A stretch of 56,314 nt of DNA from Halanaerobium congolense (GTDB lineage: Bacteria; Bacillota; Halanaerobiia; Halanaerobiales; Halanaerobiaceae). The stretch lies in the NCBI RefSeq assembly GCF_004366375.1, contig NZ_SOEF01000021.1, positions 1 to 56,314 on the forward strand, written 5' to 3'. Positions within the stretch are counted from its first letter, which is position 1. Every line of letters starts with the position of its first letter. Shown here piece after piece: positions 17,891 through 26,283 of the stretch. The notes under the pieces are model-generated. The model did not search any database and had not been told where the DNA came from. It saw nothing but the letters and a program-made list of their open reading frames with translations. The position numbers and the translations under genes are program-made.

Positions 17891-18466
17891 TTACTCAGCT
17901 TCTGGTCCGAAATTTTCAAAGACAAGCAGCATATTTTTCATTTCAAAAAAGAATGTGTGGCTGGAAATAGTTGATCCGGCAACAATATCTACTTCAGGTT
18001 CGAAAGAAGTTTTAAGACTCATACCATAATATCTGCTTAAAAACTCTTCTTGCTTCATTTCTGGATGATGATCATTGGCATCAAGTGGCTTCCATTTCTT
18101 AATTACAGCCATACTTTCTTTACTTTTAGAATTATTAGCCATACCTAATACTGCAATAAAATCTTCCGGGTGAGAATAAATAATTGTATTTACCCAGCTA
18201 CCATAGCCAATAAGTTCTCCCTCTTTGTAAAGAGGTACAAAAAGATACTTAACTTCGTCTTCTTCGGGATAGAAGATATCCCCAGCTCTATCAGCATCTA
18301 CCAATTCTTTTAAAGCATTTACATAATCTTCAACAGTTCTGCCGGTTGAAATTTCTTGCTTTTCTCCACCACCAACAACATCAAGTGTGTGGGTTGTTGC
18401 AAAAGCCATAGAAGATAATGAAAGAACAAAGACTAATACTAATGATAATACTAAAACTTTTTTCAT
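17891..18466 (-). CDS. Secreted FMN_bind-like protein
   Basis: A 191-residue exported protein with a signal peptide (residues 1-23, ending AFA). The C-terminal segment VDIVAGSTISSH (about 160-171) resembles the FMN_bind motif (D..SGAT.SS) of RnfG/NqrC-type proteins, in which a Thr may carry covalent FMN. Here the core is AGST rather than SGAT, so flavinylation is uncertain. No apbE flavin transferase gene is nearby. A near-consensus promoter (18553-18581) and AGGGGGAG ribosome site suggest strong expression. It may be a periplasmic electron carrier or a non-flavin relative. Confidence 0.6.
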   Translation of the reverse strand: MKKVLVLSLVLVFVLSLSSMAFATTHTLDVVGGGEKQEISTGRTVEDYVNALKELVDADRAGDIFYPEEDEVKYLFVPLYKEGELIGYGSWVNTIIYSHPEDFIAVLGMANNSKSKESMAVIKKWKPLDANDHHPEMKQEEFLSRYYGMSLKTSFEPEVDIVAGSTISSHTFFFEMKNMLLVFENFGPEAE

Positions 18467-18493
18467 TTTTTTACTCCCCCTTGGTATTTTTTA

Positions 18494-18541
18494 GTGATAA
18501 ACATTAATTTTCTAGCTGAAATTTAATGTTATATTTATCAC
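18494..18541 (-). promoter_or_regulatory. Inverted repeat in the 5' leader of the secreted protein gene
   Basis: GTGATAAACATT (18494-18505) faces AATGTT-ATAT-TTATCAC (18525-18541), an inverted repeat with a short bulge. It lies immediately downstream of the predicted transcription start (about 18546, - strand). It could be an operator or a stabilising leader hairpin. Confidence 0.45.
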
Positions 18542-18552
18542 ATTCCATCATA

Positions 18553-18581
18553 ATTATAACAATCTATATTTAAATTGTCAA
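18553..18581 (-). promoter_or_regulatory. Near-perfect sigma-70 promoter for the secreted protein gene
   Basis: Read on the - strand: TTGACA (18581-18576), 17 bases, then TATAAT (18558-18553). Both hexamers are exact consensus at ideal spacing. It lies about 87 bases before the start codon. Confidence 0.85.
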
Positions 18582-18670
18582 CATTTTTTGAAAAAAATTA
18601 AAATACAAATAATTGAAAAGTTGATTATATATATTAAATTATTGAATCATCAAAAAAATCAAGAAAATTA

Positions 18671-18775
18671 ATGTTTGTTATGACTTTGTTTTTAGTTTTA
18701 GCTTTGACTTTTACCGGAGCAGCTCGGGCTGAAAATAAAACTAAAATAATCAGTAAAGATGATAAAATTGCATAG
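18671..18775 (+). pseudogene. Remnant encoding a signal-peptide-like 34-residue frame
   Basis: In the 357-base gap 18467-18823, an ATG at 18671 opens a 34-codon frame. A typical signal peptide (MFVMTLFLVLALTFTGAARA) is followed by 14 polar residues and TAG. There is no ribosome site. It looks like the 5' end of a lost exported-protein gene; a functional micropeptide is less likely. Otherwise the gap holds only the - strand promoter and leader of the neighbouring gene. Confidence 0.4.
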
Positions 18776-18823
18776 ATAGTCTAATTAAAATAGACTGTCT
18801 ACTTTGGAAGTATCATATCAAGA

Positions 18824-19042
18824 TTAGTTATTTTTCTTTTTTAACCTATCTAAGAGGCTGCCGATTCTTTTTTTGGCAGCTTTTTTTTCATCTTCTTTTA
18901 ATTCAAAACTTATTTCTAAGATACTCCCTTCTTCTACAGCTTCTGGGAGCTCAGATAGAGGTAGAAAAAAATCTTCTTTTTCCTGAGGTCGAATTAAAAG
19001 TCTTGCCTTTCCGTTTTCAATTTTATCAACTGTTACTTTCAT
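18824..19042 (-). CDS. DUF3006 family protein
   Basis: A 72-residue protein with the DUF3006 pattern: an N-terminal MKVTVDKIENGKARLL strand, an LPLSELPEAVEEGSIL middle and a Lys-rich tail. Such proteins are commonly encoded beside secreted ComEC-like MBL hydrolases, as here (86 bases downstream of one on the same strand). Function is unknown. A GGGATGAT stretch before the ATG is a weak ribosome site. Confidence 0.8.
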   Translation of the reverse strand: MKVTVDKIENGKARLLIRPQEKEDFFLPLSELPEAVEEGSILEISFELKEDEKKAAKKRIGSLLDRLKKKNN

Positions 19043-19128
19043 TAGATCATCCCTTCGCTTTAGTAGTTATTATATCTAGATTAATTTTTCTAATTACTCC
19101 ACATCAGTGGTCTTACCATCTAAATAAA

Positions 19129-20238
19129 TTAATTGATAGTTATTTTGTCCTGCCAGCGCTCAAATTTATAGTCGTCAATTCCATCAACATTTTTAATTTC
19201 TTCCAATTTTTTAAAAGGACCATGACTGTTTCGATATTTGATAATTTTCTTAGCTGTTGCCGGGCCAATACCCCAGAGTTTTTCTAAAACAGCAGCCTCA
19301 GCAGAATTAATATTGATTAATGCTGTTTCTGTTTTTGGAGCATTATCATTTTTTGAATCAAGTTCTGTCCCAACCATTATATTATCCGAACTTCTATCTA
19401 CTTTTACGGTATGATTTCTACCATCAGCTGTAATTACAATGTTTCCATTTAAATCGTTTCTAAATACATTGGCGCCTTCAGTTTGGTATAGTTTAATTAT
19501 CTTTGATTTAGGATGACCATAACTGTTATCACCACCAACTTGAATTACTGCAGTTTTGGGCTCTAAACTTTTTACCCAAGCTGCTGAGCTGGAAGTATCA
19601 CTGCCGTGATGTGGAACCTTAATTATATCTGCTTTTAGCTTTGGATTTTCTGTTAATAACTCTTTTTCTACTTCTTTTTCAATATCTCCTGTAAATAAGA
19701 AGTTTTGCTGTCCATATTTTAAGACGAAAACCAGTGAAGAATTATTTAAATCGTATTGATCAAGACTTTGATCTGGATGCAGAAAATGGATTTCGACTTC
19801 TCCAATTTTAAATTTATCTCCCTGTCGAGGGGTATCAAAACTGATATTTTCCTGGTCAATTTTGATCAAATAATTTTCATAAGTTTTAGAACTGTGAATT
19901 TTACCGCTGTCTAAAACAGATCCGACTTCAAAGCTGTCCATAATATCAACCAAGCCACCTATATGATCAGCATGTGGATGAGTGCTGATTAGATAATCCA
20001 ATTTTTTAATTTTTTGATCTTTTAAATAATTAATTATTTGAGCAGCAATTATATCTGCTCGGTCACCACCATCAACTAAAATATTATGACCACCTGGTTC
20101 CTCAATTAAAATTGAATCCCCCTGCCCAACATCTATAAAATGAATTTTTAAGTTTTGAGCTGTTATATTAAAGGTAAGAGAAAAAAGCAGTAAAAGTACT
20201 GCTGTTAAGGCTAAAAATACAATCTTTTTCTTATCCAT
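19129..20238 (-). CDS. Secreted ComEC-like metallo-hydrolase fused to a ComEA-like HhH domain
   Basis: A 369-residue protein with a signal or anchor segment (residues 5-27). A metallo-beta-lactamase-fold domain like the C-terminal domain of ComEC follows, with metal ligands H87, H89, D91 and H92 in STHPHADHIGG and a later VPHHGSDTS motif. A C-terminal helix-hairpin-helix domain (about 305-369; ININSA, LWGIGPATAKKII) resembles ComEA. It is predicted to act outside the membrane on nucleic acid or nucleotides, perhaps degrading DNA. The ComEC channel domain is absent, so it is not itself a DNA-uptake channel. Confidence 0.88.
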   Translation of the reverse strand: MDKKKIVFLALTAVLLLLFSLTFNITAQNLKIHFIDVGQGDSILIEEPGGHNILVDGGDRADIIAAQIINYLKDQKIKKLDYLISTHPHADHIGGLVDIMDSFEVGSVLDSGKIHSSKTYENYLIKIDQENISFDTPRQGDKFKIGEVEIHFLHPDQSLDQYDLNNSSLVFVLKYGQQNFLFTGDIEKEVEKELLTENPKLKADIIKVPHHGSDTSSSAAWVKSLEPKTAVIQVGGDNSYGHPKSKIIKLYQTEGANVFRNDLNGNIVITADGRNHTVKVDRSSDNIMVGTELDSKNDNAPKTETALININSAEAAVLEKLWGIGPATAKKIIKYRNSHGPFKKLEEIKNVDGIDDYKFERWQDKITIN

Positions 20239-20524
20239 AATTTTTTCCTTCCTTCATGATTTAAGAAATCAATCTGTTTGTTTCCAATTAATAATATTTG
20301 TTTCTAATTATTATATAACTTCTAGATTTTAAATTAAAATCCTTTTTATAGCTGAAATAAAAGATTTGGATCAAGATTATTTTAAAAAGCAGGCAGGAAT
20401 GATCTTTTTTAAAGAGAAGATAATGAACATAAGCTAATAACTAAATTTAAATAAAATTTTTGAGGTGATAGAGTGAAAGTCTGCTTGTAAACCTCGATGA
20501 TTTGCCCAAAGGAGGGTCAGAACA

Positions 20525-21343
20525 GTGGTTAAAGAATTAGAAATTACAATCTTAGCGGAAAATAATGTGGAAAAAATGTCTTTGTTGGCTGAACATGGGC
20601 TTGCTCTTTATTTTGAGTATAATGGAAAAAATTATTTATTTGATACCGGTCAGGGGAAAGTGCTTTTTCATAATGTTGAAAAACTGGGGCTTGATTTAAA
20701 AACTGTAGATACGGTCTTTTTAAGTCACGGTCATAATGATCATATAGGTGGTCTAAGGGATCTACTGGACTTGAATCCAGAAATTCGAGTTTTTGCTCAC
20801 AGTGGTGTTTTTCTGCCTAAATACAAAAAGGTTGAGGGAAAGCTAGAATTTATTGGTACTACAATTAAGAAATCAGATCTTAAAAATTTTGCAGCAGCTG
20901 AAACCACAAGTGCAGCAGCGGCAGGTATTTATAATACTGGGGTTATTCCTGCTCCAAAGGAGAGTTATTTAAATTCTAGGTATGTAATCAAAAAAGATGG
21001 CAGAGAAGAAGTTGATCCCTTTGCTGATGATACTTCTCTATATCTTGAAACTAAAAAAGGAATTGTTATTCTCTTAGGCTGCAGTCATAAAGGTGTAGAA
21101 AACATTATTGATGAAATATTGGCTGAAGTTGGTGATAAAAAAATTGCAGCAATTATTGGGGGGATGCATTTAAAAAGAGCCAGCACAGCTAAAATAAAGG
21201 AACTAATAAAATATTTCTCTAAAATAGATTTTAATTTACTGGTACCAATTCACTGTACAGGTAGAACAGCAGCAGTAAAATTCAAGGAAGCCTTTGGGAG
21301 CAGAGTTCGGCTTGGATCGGTAGGAGATAAATTTGAGTTTTAA
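20525..21343 (+). CDS. MBL-fold hydrolase (MptA/dihydropterin-synthase-like group)
   Basis: A 272-residue metallo-beta-lactamase-fold protein with ligands H68, H70, D72 and H73 (LSHGHNDHIGG) and later GCSHKG and IHCTG motifs. This pattern matches the group annotated as 7,8-dihydropterin-6-yl-methyl-4-(beta-D-ribofuranosyl)aminobenzene 5'-phosphate synthase-like. In bacteria that name is only by homology and the substrate is unknown. The start is GTG, after AAAGGAGGG. It is transcribed alone, with no clear partner. Confidence 0.85.
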   Translation: MVKELEITILAENNVEKMSLLAEHGLALYFEYNGKNYLFDTGQGKVLFHNVEKLGLDLKTVDTVFLSHGHNDHIGGLRDLLDLNPEIRVFAHSGVFLPKYKKVEGKLEFIGTTIKKSDLKNFAAAETTSAAAAGIYNTGVIPAPKESYLNSRYVIKKDGREEVDPFADDTSLYLETKKGIVILLGCSHKGVENIIDEILAEVGDKKIAAIIGGMHLKRASTAKIKELIKYFSKIDFNLLVPIHCTGRTAAVKFKEAFGSRVRLGSVGDKFEF

Positions 21344-21454
21344 TTCTTAAGCTCTTTGCCATTATTGTGTTAAAAAATTACTTTTCATTAAATTGATTTT
21401 CTGATATGATTATAGCGAAAAGATATTATTATCAAAGAGGTGGGAGGAGTTTAA

Positions 21455-23356
21455 GTGCTTGATAATTATAGATTAGAAAAAAGACTGCAGTATTTGTCGC
21501 TGATGCTTTTTCTGGCATTTATAATAAAATACAATTATTTGATGCTGCAGATTTTTTATGCTCCTTCACTGACAGCGCTGACAATTAGAAATTTATTTTT
21601 TGTGATTTTTTACTTAAAATTTGTAGAGCCTCTGCTTATTTCAAAAAAGATAAGACAGAGGTTGTTTTTCATGGTTTTTCTTTTTTCATTTTTCTTTGTA
21701 GTTAATTACTGGTACAACCGCTATTTCGGTAATTTTTTGAGCATTAGTGACCTTATTGCAGGGGAGGGAACCGGAACTTTTTCGATGTACCAGGTTTTAT
21801 TCACTCATATTTTCAAATTTAGAGATTTGATTATAATTTTAGATCTTGCTCTACTGGGATTGTTTGGTTTGAATTCTCTGCCTGATTTAAGATCAATAAC
21901 TAATTTTGGTTTATGGAGCCATTCTTTTAAGGTCTTACCTAATGAAAATATAATGGTTTTTGCCGTAATTGTTTTGCTTTTATTGACTCAGGTTGCTGCA
22001 GGAAGTTTAATTATGGGAGATTTCAGTCCGGCTGAGCTTTATCAATCGGGCAGTTCTTACCTGGCTGCAGTTTATGGAATTCTTCCTTTATATACTATGG
22101 AAGCCTACAGTTATTTTACCCGCAGCGAAGAAAAGCCCAGACCCGAATTGGAGGATGTACCCTATTATCAAAAGCAGAAACAGTTAAGTGGATTTAAAGT
22201 TCTACCCAAAAATACAAATGTTATTTTAATTCAGGTTGAATCACTTGATGCTAAAATAATTGACTATGAACAGCAGGGTAAGCCGGTCACACCATTTTTA
22301 AATAGTTTAAAAGCAGAAAGCCTTTATTTTGAAAATTTTTATGCACAAAAGGTTAACGGTAGTTTTGATGCTGACTTATCAACTCTAACTTCACTTTATC
22401 CGGTTAATAGGAGCTATGTTTTTAGAGATATTGATTTAAGTGGTTTTCATTCTCTGCCAAAACTGCTTAAAAAAAGAGGGTATCAAACACTTGCTTTTCA
22501 CAATAATGATCGTGATTTTTTCAATCGAGCTGAAGCTTATCCAGATTTAGGTTTTGACCATTTTTACAGTCAGCGAAACTTTCGAGAAACTATTTTTCCG
22601 GTTTCTAAAGAGAGAGGACTTGGAATTAATGATTATGATTTTTTTGATGCCTCAACTGAATTAATAAAAGAGGCTGCAGCAGCGGATAAACCTTTTTTTG
22701 CCTATTTAATTTCTTTAACAAGTCATACCCCCTTTAATTTTTATCCGAAAGCTGCAGTTGAAGATTTTGCAGAAGTCAACAATAATTTAGTTCATAATTA
22801 TTTTAAATCTATCAGTTTTTTAGATAAATCACTACAGAATTTTGTTTATAAATTAGAAGAAGCAGGAATAATGGATAATACACTTTTGGTTATTTACTCT
22901 GACCATGAATCTGAAATTAAAACAATGGAATATGAATCTGGACGAGATTTTACCCTCTGGCGTAATGTTAAAACTCCATACCATATTCCATTATTTATTA
23001 AACATCCCCAACTGCAGGCTGAGATATTTAGCCGTGAGGGGACTACAACTGATATTGCTCCAACTGTTCTTGATTTATTAGGCTTTCAGGAACTGCCGGA
23101 TCAATTTGTTGGGCGCTCCTTATTTTTAGAGCAGGAAGATCCAATATTATTTCTGCATGAAACTCCTCATGTATTAAAAGATGGTCAACTTTATATTAAA
23201 GAAATTGAAGAACTGCTTAAAGTTGGATATTTAAAAAATCAAAAAAGAGAAATAGAAATTTCTCAAGAAAAAATTGAAGAATTAACAGAGATAATAAACT
23301 ATATGCGCAATATATTTATGATTAATCAGGGGAAGATTTTTAAGGAGGTGGAGTGA
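21455..23356 (+). CDS. LtaS-like membrane phosphoglycerol transferase (sulfatase fold)
   Basis: A 633-residue protein with a multi-helix membrane N-terminus (about residues 14-215) and an extracellular sulfatase-fold domain (about 245-560), as in lipoteichoic acid synthase and MdoB/OpgB. Metal-site residues align: E262 in QVESLD and D483-H484 in YSDHE. The nucleophile position is S303 (NGSFDADLSTLTS) where LtaS has Thr. It probably transfers glycerol-phosphate from phosphatidylglycerol to an envelope glycan or lipid; in a diderm this may be a periplasmic glucan rather than LTA. The GTG start follows TGGGAGGAG and the gene overlaps the GlpQ-type gene. Confidence 0.87.
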   Translation: MLDNYRLEKRLQYLSLMLFLAFIIKYNYLMLQIFYAPSLTALTIRNLFFVIFYLKFVEPLLISKKIRQRLFFMVFLFSFFFVVNYWYNRYFGNFLSISDLIAGEGTGTFSMYQVLFTHIFKFRDLIIILDLALLGLFGLNSLPDLRSITNFGLWSHSFKVLPNENIMVFAVIVLLLLTQVAAGSLIMGDFSPAELYQSGSSYLAAVYGILPLYTMEAYSYFTRSEEKPRPELEDVPYYQKQKQLSGFKVLPKNTNVILIQVESLDAKIIDYEQQGKPVTPFLNSLKAESLYFENFYAQKVNGSFDADLSTLTSLYPVNRSYVFRDIDLSGFHSLPKLLKKRGYQTLAFHNNDRDFFNRAEAYPDLGFDHFYSQRNFRETIFPVSKERGLGINDYDFFDASTELIKEAAAADKPFFAYLISLTSHTPFNFYPKAAVEDFAEVNNNLVHNYFKSISFLDKSLQNFVYKLEEAGIMDNTLLVIYSDHESEIKTMEYESGRDFTLWRNVKTPYHIPLFIKHPQLQAEIFSREGTTTDIAPTVLDLLGFQELPDQFVGRSLFLEQEDPILFLHETPHVLKDGQLYIKEIEELLKVGYLKNQKREIEISQEKIEELTEIINYMRNIFMINQGKIFKEVE

Positions 23357-24411
23357 TTAAATTAATTATAATTATCACAGTTATAATCTTAATTTTTGCC
23401 TTCGTCTATTTTGAATTCTATTATTTAATTCGTCCTTCTAAATTAGGAAAAAAAATTATAGAAAAACATAACTTTGATTATCCAGTTCTTGTAGCCCACC
23501 GCGGTTCATCATATAGTGCCCCGGAGTCGACTTTGCCAGCTGTCAAAAAAGCGGTTGAGAGTGGCGTTGATTATATTGAGCTTGATGTTCAGAGGACTAA
23601 AGATGGGAAATTGGTGATTTTTCATGACACAAATTTATTGCGTTTAACAAATGTAAAGTCTATGTTCCCAGATCGGGAAAATTATGATCTACAGAATTTT
23701 ACTTTAAACGAATTACGGCTTTTAAATTATGGAGCCTGGTTTAATGTAAAATATCCAGAAAGGGCAAGTGATGGCTACAGCCACCTGACAATTATGACTT
23801 TAGAACAGGTATTGGAGTTTGTCGATCCCATTGAAACAGGGATTGGTCTCGCTTTAGAACTTAAGAGTCCCTATTTGTATGATGGAATTGAAAAGGAAAT
23901 TGTAGATCTTCTAAAAGAAAAAGAAATTTATGAAACAGAAACTAAAGCACCGCGTATTTTATTTCTTTCTTTTTCACCAGCAAGTCTAAAAAGGTTGGCT
24001 GATTTAAGACCTGACTCACCAAGAATTTTATTAACCAAAAGAAATTTTGTTTCTCCCAGGCGCTGGCAGGGCTGGTTAGACATAACAGAAGAAGCTGCAG
24101 ATGGAATTGGACCTAAAGGACATGTCAGCTTTCCTTGGTATATTGGTGCAGCTCATAAAAGAGGATTATTTGTTTTCCCATATGTGATTAATCGTTCCTG
24201 GCAGTTAAAGATTTTTTCCTGGTTCAGTGCAGATGGTTATATTACAGATCGGGCTGAAATGCTGGCTGAGTTCTTTAATCGAGTTCAAGAATTTGGAGAA
24301 AGCGTTGAAGAATTTAGTGATAATATCTTAGAAGAAGAATTAGAAAATACTGAAGAAAACCAGGAAAAAGCTGAATCTCAAAATAACTCTGAAGAAAAAA
24401 ATAATAATTAA
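23353..24411 (+). CDS. Membrane-anchored glycerophosphodiester phosphodiesterase
   Basis: A 352-residue GDPD enzyme. An N-terminal anchor helix (2-25) is followed by the TIM-barrel domain with catalytic motif AHRGSS (H49, R50), metal ligands E76 and D78 (IELDV), and H91 (FHDTN). It hydrolyses glycerophosphodiesters to glycerol-3-phosphate, here on the outer face of the membrane. A Glu/Asn-rich tail (about 315-352) looks disordered. The GTG start overlaps the stop of the phosphoglycerol transferase by 4 bases. Coupled synthesis suggests it trims or recycles the product of that enzyme. Confidence 0.92.
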   Translation: MIKLIIIITVIILIFAFVYFEFYYLIRPSKLGKKIIEKHNFDYPVLVAHRGSSYSAPESTLPAVKKAVESGVDYIELDVQRTKDGKLVIFHDTNLLRLTNVKSMFPDRENYDLQNFTLNELRLLNYGAWFNVKYPERASDGYSHLTIMTLEQVLEFVDPIETGIGLALELKSPYLYDGIEKEIVDLLKEKEIYETETKAPRILFLSFSPASLKRLADLRPDSPRILLTKRNFVSPRRWQGWLDITEEAADGIGPKGHVSFPWYIGAAHKRGLFVFPYVINRSWQLKIFSWFSADGYITDRAEMLAEFFNRVQEFGESVEEFSDNILEEELENTEENQEKAESQNNSEEKNNN

Positions 24412-24460
24412 TTTTCATATTTGATGGAATTATGTAAAAAGTTTATGATATAATTTAGAT

Positions 24461-24508
24461 GTTAGTTATTTATGAAGTTAGTTATTTATGAAGTTAGTTA
24501 TTTATAAA
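24461..24508 (+). repeat. Three tandem 16-bp repeats upstream of the alcohol dehydrogenase gene
   Basis: GTTAGTTATTTATGAA occurs at 24461-24476 and 24477-24492, with a one-base variant at 24493-24508. The array follows a -10-like TATAAT (24449-24454), so it would lie at or just after the transcription start. It could be a regulator-binding array or simple slippage. Confidence 0.8.
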
Positions 24509-24593
24509 GTGAAAACATTTTCAACTATAAAAATTTAATTTAACAAAAGCTTGATCAATTAGAAACTTTTACTCTAAGAGGAGGGTTTTTTAA

Positions 24594-25760
24594 ATGCAAA
24601 ATTTTATTTATCAGAATACAACAAAGATAGTCTTTGGTAAAGGAACAGAGGAAGAAGTTGGTGAATATACTGCCAAGCATGGCTCTAAGGTGCTGCTCCA
24701 TTATGGTGGAGGCAGTATCAAAAAATATGGAACCTATGATAAAGTTGTAAAATCTCTAGAAAAAGCAGGTATAGAATATGTTGAATTAGGAGGGGTTGAA
24801 CCCAATCCTAAATTATCACTTGTTCATAAAGGTATTGAACTGGCTAAAGAAGAAAGTGTTGATTTCATCTTAGCTGTTGGTGGTGGAAGTGTTATTGACT
24901 CCGCCAAGGCAATTGCTGTTGGTTATTTTTATGATGGTGATGTTTGGGACTTTTATTATAATAATGTTGAAATAACAGAAGCATTACCTGTCGGGGTAGT
25001 ATTAACAATTCCAGCAGCTGGAAGTGAATCAAGTACCAGCTCAGTAGTAACTAAGATGGATGGTATGTATAAAAGAAGTATCGGGACTGAATTAATTAGA
25101 CCTAAGTTTGCAATTATGAATCCTGAAATTACCTTTACTCTACCTGATTATCAGACTGCTTGTGGTGCAGTTGATATTATGGCCCATATAATGGAGAGAT
25201 ATTTTACCAATACAGATAATGTAGAGTATACAGACCGTTTGTCTGAAGCTTCTTTAAAAACAATTATAAATAATACACCTAAGGTTCTAGAAGATAATGA
25301 AGATTATGCTGCTAGAGCTGAGATCATGTGGGTTGGAAGTAATGCACACAATGGTCTTCTAGGAACGGGAAGAGAAGAAGACTGGTCTTCACACGGTATG
25401 GAACACGAATTAAGCGGAATTTATGATGTTGCTCATGGTGCAGGTCTGGCAGTTGTTTTCCCAGCCTGGATGGAATATGTTTATCAGCATGATTTAGAGC
25501 GTTTTGCTCAATTTGCTCATCGAGTTTGGGATGTTGATCCTGATTTTAAAGATCTGGAGTGGACAGCTCAGCAGGGGATTAAAAAGACAAAGGAATTCTT
25601 CAGTGATATTGGAATGCCTGTAACTCTAGCAGAACTTGATATTCCAGCAGATCGCCTGGAAGAGATGGCTGAAAAAGCTACAGAAAATGGTTCAATAGGT
25701 AGTTTTGTTGAATTAGATACTGAAGATGTACTAAAGATTTATAAAAGTGCATTAAAATAA
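24594..25760 (+). CDS. Iron-dependent alcohol dehydrogenase (BdhA/YqhD type)
   Basis: A 388-residue group III alcohol dehydrogenase that probably reduces aldehydes to alcohols with NAD(P)H in fermentation. The nucleotide-binding GGGSVIDSAKAIA motif is near residue 97. Iron ligands fall in VDIMAHIMERYF (Asp, His), HGMEHELS and DVAHGAGLA. AGAGGAGGG gives a strong ribosome site. The stop is only 16 bases before mrpE with no terminator, so it may be co-transcribed with the antiporter operon. BdhA-like butanol dehydrogenases are the closest recognisable group. Confidence 0.93.
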   Translation: MQNFIYQNTTKIVFGKGTEEEVGEYTAKHGSKVLLHYGGGSIKKYGTYDKVVKSLEKAGIEYVELGGVEPNPKLSLVHKGIELAKEESVDFILAVGGGSVIDSAKAIAVGYFYDGDVWDFYYNNVEITEALPVGVVLTIPAAGSESSTSSVVTKMDGMYKRSIGTELIRPKFAIMNPEITFTLPDYQTACGAVDIMAHIMERYFTNTDNVEYTDRLSEASLKTIINNTPKVLEDNEDYAARAEIMWVGSNAHNGLLGTGREEDWSSHGMEHELSGIYDVAHGAGLAVVFPAWMEYVYQHDLERFAQFAHRVWDVDPDFKDLEWTAQQGIKKTKEFFSDIGMPVTLAELDIPADRLEEMAEKATENGSIGSFVELDTEDVLKIYKSALK

Positions 25761-25776
25761 TATTGGAGGTGCTTAA

Positions 25777-26283
25777 ATGCTGCAGAAATTATCTGCCTTT
25801 GGTTTTTTATTAATTGTCTGGTTTATCTTTGCAGGAAAAATAACGGTAGATATTTTAATAATAGGCAGTGCAGCTTCATTATTAGTTACATTCTTTTTTA
25901 GTGATATGTTATTCAGGGAAGTTCATCGAAGGCTTCCCTGGTATCACTATTTAAGAAAGCTGGCTCTTTTATTATTATTTGTTCCTGTATTTTTTTATGA
26001 AGCAATATCGGCTGCTTTAAAAGTTTCCAAACATGTTTTTGAAAAAAATCCTTCCTTCAATCCTGGAATTGTAAAAGTTAAGACTGAACTTACAGATATT
26101 ACTGGTTTAACTCTTCTGGCCAACCTAATTACACTAACTCCAGGTACATTAACTCTCGATTACGATAGAAACGAAAAGTCTTACTATATCCACTGGATTG
26201 ATGTAGAAACAGTGGAAGAGGCTGATCTGAAAAAGAAAATAATTGCTCGCTTTGAGCGCTGGGTAGGGGTGATTTTCAGATGA
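25777..26283 (+). CDS. mrpE: Na+/H+ antiporter subunit MrpE
   Basis: A 168-residue MrpE (MnhE/PhaE) subunit. Two to three N-terminal helices are followed by the cytoplasmic domain with the family motif ANLITLTPGTLTLD. It is the first gene of an mrpEFG-B-C-D-type operon and overlaps mrpF by 4 bases. MrpE is needed for full activity of the multi-subunit Na+/H+ antiporter, which extrudes Na+ using the proton gradient. AGGAGG precedes the ATG. Confidence 0.93.
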   Translation: MLQKLSAFGFLLIVWFIFAGKITVDILIIGSAASLLVTFFFSDMLFREVHRRLPWYHYLRKLALLLLFVPVFFYEAISAALKVSKHVFEKNPSFNPGIVKVKTELTDITGLTLLANLITLTPGTLTLDYDRNEKSYYIHWIDVETVEEADLKKKIIARFERWVGVIFR

